From assembly GCA_033032175.1 (NCBI GenBank), contig CM065318.1, forward strand, positions 1,922,001-1,986,000: a stretch of 64,000 bases of DNA, in the 5' to 3' direction. Under the pieces are notes generated by a model. That model was not told where the DNA came from. It was given only the letters and a program-made list of their open reading frames with translations, and did not search any database. Origin of the DNA: Saturnia japonica. Lineage: Eukaryota > Arthropoda > Insecta > Lepidoptera > Saturniidae. The position numbers were made by a program, and so were the translations under genes. Of this stretch, positions 58,001 to 64,000 are shown piece after piece. Positions within the stretch are counted from its first letter, which is position 1. Each line of letters starts with the position of its first letter.

Positions 58001-58279
58001 TTAAATAGTTTGTTGACTGAAATCGGGTTAGCGACTGTGAGCAGGGTACAATTACATGCGGACAATCAGGGAGCAATAGCGTTATCGAAAGATCCCGTAT
58101 TCCATTCCCGCAGTAAGCACATTAGTATCGAGTATCATTTCTTGAGAGATACGTTAAAAACTAACAAAGATATTGTGGTGAAATATATTCCAACAGAACT
58201 GATGCTTGGTGATATATTAACGAAACCACTACCTAAGCAGAAACATTATTTTTGTATGGAAAGTTTAGGCGTTACTTAG
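55052..58279 (+). CDS. Copia gag-pol polyprotein with RT core deleted in frame
   Basis: 1075 codons, shorter than usual copia polyproteins (about 1300-1450). In order: a gag (UBN2-type) region, zinc knuckle C220/C223/H228/C233 (CFKCQKKGHKASEC), protease DSG at 282-284 (WIIDSGCKSH), integrase HHCC (HERLGHLN...CEICIRGK) and core Asp/Asp/Glu (YSDVLCP, LQTDNGGEY, PQQNGVAERMNRT), then the RT start up to D942 in DINTAYVNA. The next residues, AISWKSQKQRSVATSTCEAE, belong to RNase H. The RT fingers/palm with the YVDD box, roughly 300-350 residues in relatives, are missing without a frame change (junction about 57895-57906). Gag, protease and integrase could still be made. Confidence 0.93.
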   Translation: MTTVRIEVLGRNNYDSWKVHAQVILIKNDLWEYVAGSKPKPVELPEAALWESQESKAKAELILAMSPSELRHIRECKTSNDVWLKLESVYASKGPARKASLLKQLILCKMSEGDDIHEHLAKFFDAKCKLHEMDVEIHNDLASIMLLFSLPSSFENFRCAIESRDSFPDPEILKIKILEESNARRLSSDNTFNVLKRNKKKFGSNSVQSVDKMSKFVYKCFKCQKKGHKASECNKLKQKDLVTYVSENKLTTEKVDTSFVTFNCVSGDCHFGNCENGNWIIDSGCKSHLCNDKTYFGKTLQPSDGKVTLATNRSALVQGKGTVRLSAYNTNFKSVVELPNTLYVPDLRTNLISVAKITDKGFHVTFRDDRALVTDTDGNVKLIAFRKDNLYYVKEQCAQASSVSNESDILKWHERLGHLNANDLTKLLDHCNLRVGTNTSTVNRLRNCEICIRGKMSSLPFSYSSGPCNEKLKIVYSDVLCPMKNAALGGAKYFVTFIDDSTRWCEVYLLSKKSSVFTVFKIYKQYVENMTGKKIKYLQTDNGGEYCNKEFDDFLSKEGISRIKTIPHTPQQNGVAERMNRTLVEMARCMLLSSKLSGGFWADAVVTACHVRNRCPSTPINGEIPYEKFFDRRVNINYLRPFGYKIFILDKDINKDKFTARSVEGIFVGYPRDQKGYRIWLPNDRKLIVARDVRFLDVNTSENENNIDPLQVVTESQEGRPVKYVDLEIKPSISKTDIEGSAQHEPLLSDSTVLEEVREEEVRRGPGRPRIQRGQVGRPKKVYRTVSATRSEREQDEDEWSEVGGNNASNEETAVSLDEFTDCEDFVGNAMEISLKEALSSSEEKLWKEAITSDIRSLVTNRTWEIVKKPSNRDVVGCRFVLTTKINVDKSEKKKARLVAKSYSQRYGIDYRDTFAPVMRLDTVRLLSALAVELDMEIHQIDINTAYVNAAISWKSQKQRSVATSTCEAEYVSLSVAMKEAIYLNSLLTEIGLATVSRVQLHADNQGAIALSKDPVFHSRSKHISIEYHFLRDTLKTNKDIVVKYIPTELMLGDILTKPLPKQKHYFCMESLGVT

Positions 58280-58385
58280 TTTCTTAAATTTTTTATGTGC
58301 TGTTATGTTTATATACCTTGTTTGTTTCTCTAAGTATATAGTAGATAGTTATACAATGTTTTGGAAGGTACAATTTAAGGGAGCG

Positions 58386-58584
58386 TGTTGAGTAGATACT
58401 CTTTTATAATAAATTTGTACCTTCCATATTTTAAATTTGGTATGTGTCATACAGTTGTCTTTTGTTGTGTAAAGATCTTTGCTACCTTATATATATGTTT
58501 TTTCCTGTTCTTTACTTTTATATGCTGGTTTTATTTATTACTACAAATAACTTCCACTGCGCTACCGGCTCATAATCTGCTACA
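58386..58584 (+). repeat. 3' LTR of the copia element
   Basis: 199 bp, identical to the 5' LTR. It is followed by the target duplication TTTAT and then the copy-1-like sequence AACCCCGTTAGGGG. Confidence 0.95.
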
Positions 58585-58985
58585 TTTATAACCCCGTTAG
58601 GGGATGAATTTCAATAAGATACGAAATACGTCTTCCATCAATTCAGTTAAAAAAGGTTTATGCAAAATTTCAAGTAGTTTGGACCAAGGAATCACGTTGT
58701 CCCATACAAACTTTGCCCCCCTTCATCACAGCAACAATAATTTATTTTCTTGTAACTCGACTAACAAACTATTCTCTTTTTATCTCAATATATAGACGAC
58801 CGAGCTGAGCTCGGTGTCTTATAACAAAAAAAGAAAAACACTTATTAACTAGGTAAACTTGAAATTTAAAACATTATCTATATACAAAGTTTAAACAAGC
58901 TCAAACAACTCTTCAAAACTCATACAAAGCACAACAGTGAATATGGAAATCTTACTTATTTGTATTGTGTTGTAAAAGTTAATGT

Positions 58986-59171
58986 GTGACAAAGTTACTT
59001 CTATTTAATTGTCTTTTGTTGGGTCTACTGCACTGTACTGTACATAACAAGTTGGCAGGAACAGTGGCGACTGTCAAAAGAGAAGGTACAACAATATACA
59101 ATGGTGAGAGCCACTCAGTGGATGGTAATGCTAATCCTAATAATGCGATACGTCAAAGTGGGCCAGTATAA
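58986..59171 (+). other. Small ORF of unknown nature, copy-2 partner
   Basis: A 61-codon frame, partner of 38064-38249: NCLLLGLLHCTVH, then KLAGTVATVKREGTTIYNGE, ending QSGPV. Its upstream part (GTGTGACAAAGTTACTTC) matches the GR-A flank at about 15800, so copy 2 is the less altered version. There is no recognised family. Confidence 0.25.
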
Positions 59172-59492
59172 CGGAGTTTTCACCATGTTTATTATGAAAG
59201 TAACCAAGTCAACCATTTTGCTCAACTTGCCCCTAAAGATAAAGTAGTAATAATAGATCTATTGTTTTTGTTCGTCTCTTCAAAAGCATTCATCAAAATG
59301 TTAATAATGATCGTTACAATCGTTTAAAATTTGGAAATAAAAACCTTGATTTCAATTTACTCGTCGATTTAAACCGCCACGTTGATCACCTAAAGCTGTA
59401 GGCAACTCTTTGTTCCTAAAACGTGTTTAGATCAAATATCAGATGGTTCTAGTAGAAAACTTTGAAATCACATTCACAGAATGAGTATCGTT

Positions 59493-59665
59493 TCAATAGA
59501 CAAGACAATTGATCTGTAATATCGCGATGAGCGTAGTTATGAAGTTGGACGCGAAGCCGAACAGAGAGCGTAGTTCCAGCGGCAAGACTCACGCCAGTTT
59601 GTACTCATAGGGACGTGTCTGCATCAGCTAGTACAGCTTCTGAATCTCAGAACTTTCCCGGTTAT
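59493..59665 (-). pseudogene. Relic last exon of a GR-A-like gustatory receptor
   Basis: 173 bp, the same length as the GR-A last exon (16423-16251), with the same acceptor position (CTGTCAG) and TGA end. It reads as KLY, then SLFGF and ITTLIAILQI. Two nonsense codons are visible: TAG at 59630-59628 (Gln in GR-A) and TGA at 59591-59589 (Arg in GR-A, CGA to TGA). No upstream exons are found in 59666-60025. Flanking 59229-59492 matches the GR-A 3' flank. Confidence 0.85.
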
Positions 59666-60025
59666 CTGACAGAATAATTACATTGTATTGTATTAATACA
59701 TTTTTATTTAAATGTTCGTTACAAATTGCTTTCATTAAACTCTCGTTGGACTACTGAACTAGAAAAACTGTCTTTTGTCACAGATAAATAAATCAAATGT
59801 TATATAATTATTAGGTCCTTACATAATATGAGATTGGTGTTTTGTTGGACTGGAAAATTTGATCTCAAATATCTGGCGTTTGGTTAGGAATTCGAAATTC
59901 AAATTAATTTCAAATTTAGGCTTGGGTTTGTGTTTCGAATTTAAAGAGTAATTTGTTTTCACCATTTGATTTTTCTTTGACATGGTTCTTCTTACAAAAT
60001 GGAAAATTTAAAATGTCGCGTTATT
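59666..60025. other. Sequence beyond the GR relic, nothing recognised
   Basis: AT-rich DNA where the remaining exons of the relic GR should lie. None can be read. Confidence 0.45.
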
Positions 60026-60412
60026 TACGAATAGGAGTGCCACCGTGGCATCAGGGTTGCAGAAACAGCTCGAAGGATTAATGATGTGTATGGGGAAGCT
60101 ACTGTAAGAGAAAGCATGGTACTTTTCTGGTTCCAACGTTTTCGTTCTGGAAATTTTGGCCTGCGAAACAAACCTCGTAGTCGGCCGGAGACCCTAGTTG
60201 ATAATGAAAAACTAAAGGTGATCGTGGAAGCGGATCCATCGTAAATCACGTCAGAGTTAGGAAAAGTGAAAAAGCTCGAGAAATGGATGAAAATGGAATT
60301 GAATGAAGCAAACCAACAAAGACGCATTGAGTGCTGCGTTACATTACTCAACCGTCACAGTAACGAGGGAATTTTGAATCATATTTATACTTATGACGAA
60401 GATTTGATCACA
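60025..60412 (+). mobile_element. Mariner transposase fragment with internal deletion
   Basis: The plus strand reads AAETARRINDVYGEATVRES and FWFQRFRSGNFGLRNKPRSR, the mariner/SETMAR helix-turn-helix region. It stops at TAA (60242-60244), then jumps to GKVKKLEKW, CCVTLLNRHSNEGILNHI and YTYDE, the approach to the first catalytic Asp. The segment between is deleted and no inverted repeats are seen. It is a dead fragment. Confidence 0.8.
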
Positions 60413-60419
60413 ATATGAA

Positions 60420-61143
60420 TTGCAGGCTGATTATCTATATATATATAATAAATCTTTTACAATCACATCCTATTTCTCTCAATAAATTTCTTATCCAACA
60501 ACCCTCTGCAATTCCCCTTCTTTAAGATATGTACATGTTCTTATTTTGTACTTGATAGTGATATACACTGCTACTGCAAGACCTTGACACTGTATTACCA
60601 AAAACTTTCATTATATACCTCGATGTGGATTTTCTATCTCCTTGATCTCCTGCCCAATCAGCATCTGTATACCCTTCTAACTGTACATCCACTCCACTTT
60701 TATAAATTAATTTTAAGTCTATATTACCCTTAATATATATCAATACTCTCTGTAATGCCTTCCATAAACTCTCATTAGCATAACTTTGAAAACGACCTAA
60801 ATCACTCAATACATAACACAGATCAGGACGTGTTCCCAACATGGCATACATGAGACTTCCTATTAATTGTCTGCATCTTTTCATCATATCTTTATCTGTT
60901 GATTCTTCTTTCTCTAACAATATGCCTTGTTCTATAGGTGTTGCTATAGATTTACATCCTTCGATTTTATATTTCTTTAATAAATCTTTTAAATATTGCT
61001 TCTGGTTTATCTCAATCACATCATTTTTCTTAATTATTTTCATTCATAGATATTTTAAATTATTATCAACTAAATCTTTCATTTCCAATTTTCCTTTAAG
61101 TTTTATTATATCTTACTAATTTTCACATATTATAATCAAATCA
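60420..61143 (-). pseudogene. Copia-like pol fragment (RT/RNase H), left part
   Basis: The minus strand, after the RTE insertion site, reads DLIIICEN, then KGKLEMKDLV, QYLKDLLKKYKIEGCKSI, LIGSLMYAMLGTRPDLCYVL and YTDADWAGDQGDRKSTS (RNase H Asp region), decaying at the end (IRNLLREIGCDC). Several stops are present. It is a different copia family from 54716-58584. The YVDD part continues beyond the RTE at 63987-64000 and off the window. Confidence 0.82.
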
Positions 61144-63986
61144 ATATAGGGGATGGGCAGCAGCATCCCCCATTTAAACAACAAAAAGCAATATCTGCGC
61201 TCGCCAACCCGGATGCCCAGCGTGGCGAGTATGGGCAAATCCCCCCTATGAAAACGACAAGAATGACCAGGCCCCCAGTCCCCGGCGGCCCCGCTATTCC
61301 TAGTTTCGGTAGCGGCTATGGTAACGGCGGGGCAGGGGGTGCTAAGAATCCCCGGAAGAGTTCCAGCTACCGACCCCCACGACAACTGGCCCTGGCAACA
61401 TATAATAATCGCACTTTGAGGACTGACGAGAAGATTTTCGAGCTGGAAGAGGAAATAGACAAGTTACGTTGGGATCTTATAGGATTATCAGAAGTCCAAA
61501 GAGAGGGTGAGGACACGATAATCATGAAATCCGGTAACTTGTTCTATTACAGGGAGGGCGACCAACAGTCCCTAGGTGGTGTCGGGTTTATCGTCCGGTA
61601 GTCTCTCATTAACAACGTCGTGACCATCGACAGTGTGTCGAGCAGGGTAGCCTACCTGATACTCAGAATATCCAAAAGATATTCGTTGAAGGTCATACAG
61701 GTTTACGCACCGACCTCGGCACACCGTGATGATGAAGTGGAGGTTTTGTGTGAGGACATTAGTAGGGTCATAAATACCTCGAAAACCCACTTCACTGTTG
61801 TAATGGGAGACTTTAACGCAAAGCTAGGCAAAAGAGATGGTGAAGAGTTAGGAGTGGGGCATTTTGGTTATGGATAATATGGTAATATGGGTAAATATGG
61901 CTAATGCTCAACTCTAAAACCCCGAGAGCTTTCAACTCGAATTGAAAAACCAATTCGATTGCCTAGATAGTTGCGTCTCCGTAGATGATATTAGTAATAG
62001 GCTGGTAGAAACTGTCCATGCGGTTGGGTCCAAGTTCTTTAAAACTCACCGTAGTAATAGGACTCAAATGATATCAGATCAAACCCGAAAACTCATGGCG
62101 GATCGGCGTGGTATGGCGCTGCAGTCTTCCGATGACGCTAAGTCCTATAGGCAGCTCAATAGATCTATTCATAAATCCTTGGGACACGATGTCCGGTCTT
62201 ACAATACCAATAGTATTAAAGAGACGATAGAGCGGAATAAAGGCTCCAAAGCGTTCGTAAGGAATGCATCTATTGGGCAGAGCCAGTTGACGAAGCTGAA
62301 AATGGATGATGGCAGCGTAGCGTCCACCAAGCCAGAGGTATTAAGGGAGATTGGAAGGTTCTATGGGCAGTTATATACCTCATCAACTAAGCCTGTTACC
62401 AGCCCGGCTAAAGATCCGAGAGCCAGGCTGACCCGACACTATACCGAAGATATCCCCGACACCACCATGTACGATATTAGGATGGCCCTTAATCAGCTTA
62501 AGAACAACAAGGCGTCGGGTGATGACGGAATTATATCAGAGCTTCTTAAAGCGGGTGAAACACCGGTACTTAAGGTCCTGCAGAAGCTCTTTAATTCAAC
62601 AGAATTAAAGTATAACAATACTCGAGGGTAAAACGCCGGAAACGTGGGGCGGCAGCGTGGTGGTCCTGTTCTTCAAGAAAGGTGATAAAACCTTATTGAA
62701 GAACTATCGGCCCATCTCGTTGCTGAGCCATGTTTATAAGCTGTTTTCGAGGATCATCACGAATCGTCTCGAGCACAAGTTTGATGACTTCCAGCCTCCC
62801 GAACAAGCCGGTTTCCGAAAAGGCTGTTGCACCATAGACCACATCTATACGCTGCCGCAGATTATACAGAAGACTGAGGAGTATAATCTGCCTTTATGGT
62901 TAGCGTTCGTGGACTAACGAAAAAGCCTTTGATTCGGTCGAAACCTGGGCAGTGTTGTAGTCTCTCCAGCGGTGCCGTATTGACTATCGATATATCGAAG
63001 TATTGAAGTGCTTGTACAACAACGCCACCATGTCGGTCCGAGTACAGGAGCAGTGCACGAAGGCTATTCCTTTGAGAAGAGGCGTTAGACAGGGAGACGT
63101 AATATCTCCGAAACTGTTTACCACCGCTCTAGCCTTCAAGCTTCTGGAATGGCAAGGACTCGGCATCAATGTCAATGGCGAGTACATCACTCACCTTCGA
63201 TTTTCTGACGACATCGTAGTCATGGCAGCATCGCTGGAAGATCTTGGCACAATGCTCGATGGCCTCGACAAAGTTTCTCAACAAGTGGGCCTTAAAATGA
63301 ACATGGACAAGACGAAAATCATGTCGAATATTCATGTGGTGCCCACCCCAGTATCAGTTGGGAACTCTTGTCTAGAAGTTGTTGACGAATATGTCTACCT
63401 GGGACAAACAGTCCAGTTAAGTAGGTCCAACCTTGAAAAAGAGGTCAGTCGACGAATCCAACTCGGCTGGGCAGCGTTTCGGGAAACTGCGCGACGTTTT
63501 CTCGTCCAAAATACCTCAGTGCCTCAAGTTAAAAATCTTTGACCAGTTTGTGTTGCCAGTGATGACATACGGCACAGAGACGTGGTCGCTCACTGTGGGC
63601 CTCATAAGAAAGCTCAAGGTCGCTCAGCGAGCTATGGAGAGGGCTATGCTTGGTGTTTCTCTACGAGATCCAATCAGAAATGAGGAGATCCGTAGACAAA
63701 CTAAGGTAACCGACATAGCCAAAAGGATTAGCAAGTTGAAGTGGCAGTGGGCGGGGCACGTAGTTCGGAGAACTGACGGCCGTTGGGGCAGAAAGGTTCT
63801 CGAGTGGAGACCAAGCACCGGAAAGCGCAGTGTAGGACGGCCCCGCACTAGATGGAAAGACGACATAATAATGGTCGCTGGGAAGCCGTTGGGTGCAGGC
63901 CGCACAAGATTGGTCGCTCTGGAGATTTATGGGGGAGGCCTATGTTCAACAGTGGACGTCCTGCGGCTGAAATGATGATGATGATG
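61144..63986 (+). mobile_element. RTE-clade LINE inserted in the copia-like pol
   Basis: 2843 bp flanked by a 12-bp target duplication ATAATCAAATCA (61132-61143 and 63987-63998). It ends in a short tandem tail (ATGATG)n, typical of RTE elements, with no poly(A). It encodes an endonuclease and then an RT, broken in several places. The flanks on both sides read as copia pol on the minus strand (DDLI on the right, LIIICEN on the left), confirming the nesting. Confidence 0.9.
61248..63975 (+). pseudogene. RTE endonuclease-RT polyprotein, degraded
   Basis: Open pieces: 61248-61601 (endonuclease N-terminus, ATYNNRTLRTDEKIFELEEE, LIGLSEVQREGE), an in-frame TAG at 61599, then 61602-61877 in the same frame (VIQVYAPTSAHRDDE, VVMGDFNAKLG). 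A frame change leads to 61942-62631, another to 62657-62917 (LKNYRPISLLSHVYKLFS, PEQAGFRKGCCTIDHI), another to 63003-63542 (LRRGVRQGDVISPKLFTTAL, LRFSDDIVVMA) and another to 63433-63975 (KLKWQWAGHVVRRTDGRWGR). The RT motif appears as FSDDI. At least one nonsense codon and four frame changes make it inactive. Confidence 0.88.
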
Positions 63987-64000
63987 ATAATCAAATCATC

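Larger units (their letters stand above)
54716..58584 (+). mobile_element. Ty1/copia element with identical LTRs and an RT-core deletion
   Basis: 3869 bp with 199-bp LTRs (54716-54914 and 58386-58584) that are identical by eye, starting TGTTGAG and ending GCTACA. The target duplication is TTTAT (54711-54715 and 58585-58589). The copy-1 empty site is at about 37281-37296. The primer site is complementary to an internal part of initiator-Met tRNA. A purine tract AAGGGAGCG precedes the 3' LTR. A single long frame is intact except for a missing RT core, making this a recently moved, probably non-autonomous copy. Confidence 0.95.
43569..59228 (+). repeat. Segmental duplication, copy 2 (carries GR-C)
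   Basis: Colinear with 22348-43568, starting at TTTCACCATTCGCTGAG. Private insertions here are the Tc1-type element (44610-46771) and the copia element (54716-58584). The matching region ends near AACCATTTTGCTCAA (about 59215-59228). Beyond that, only the older GR-A-like flank resembles 16018-16440. The two copies are direct (head to tail). Confidence 0.88.

Noticed and set aside
59228..59700. Treating the relic GR exon as part of GR-C
   Set aside because: It is on the opposite strand and has two nonsense codons.

Overview
The window reads as nuclear DNA of an insect, most likely a moth or butterfly (Lepidoptera). It is AT-rich, has GT-AG introns and gustatory-receptor genes with short phase-conserved 3' exons, a CHK/EcKinase-like gene, tRNA-headed SINEs and a dense, varied load of transposable elements. 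The order is inferred from these families, not proved. I see no CRISPR, no operon and no ordinary tRNA or rRNA gene.

Layout. (1) 40-12369, minus strand: a complete three-exon CHK (ecdysteroid-kinase-like) gene of about 386 codons. Its last intron holds a BEL/Pao retrotransposon (721-7243) and an 84-bp tandem array. (2) 16251-19559, minus strand: a gustatory receptor (GR-A). (3) 22348-59228: a tandem segmental duplication. Copy 1 (22348-43568) carries GR-B and copy 2 (43569-59228) carries GR-C, both on the plus strand and both apparently intact four-exon genes of about 372 codons. (4) 59229-59700: a relic of a GR-A-like last exon with two nonsense codons, tail-to-tail with GR-C. (5) 60025-64000: a mariner fragment, then a copia-like fragment split inside its YVDD region by an RTE-type LINE.

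The two duplication copies serve as empty-site controls for each other. Copy 1 alone holds a 459-bp solo LTR in GR-B intron 1, a 4.7-kb hAT in GR-B intron 3 (with a LINE nested in it) and a 5.2-kb R1-clade LINE. Copy 2 alone holds a Tc1/mariner-type element about 0.5 kb upstream of GR-C (with a LINE nested in it) and a copia element with identical LTRs whose reverse-transcriptase core is deleted in frame. Target-site duplications are visible for the hAT, R1 LINE, copia, BEL, solo LTR, nested LINE and RTE insertions.

The host genes are chemosensory receptors and a probable small-molecule kinase; nothing suggests they act together. The most biologically interesting signal is the recent GR duplication. 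Its two proteins are nearly identical except for dense clusters of amino-acid replacements in two hydrophobic/loop stretches, and each gene has acquired different transposons in introns or the upstream region. I did not find a clearly new multi-gene system.
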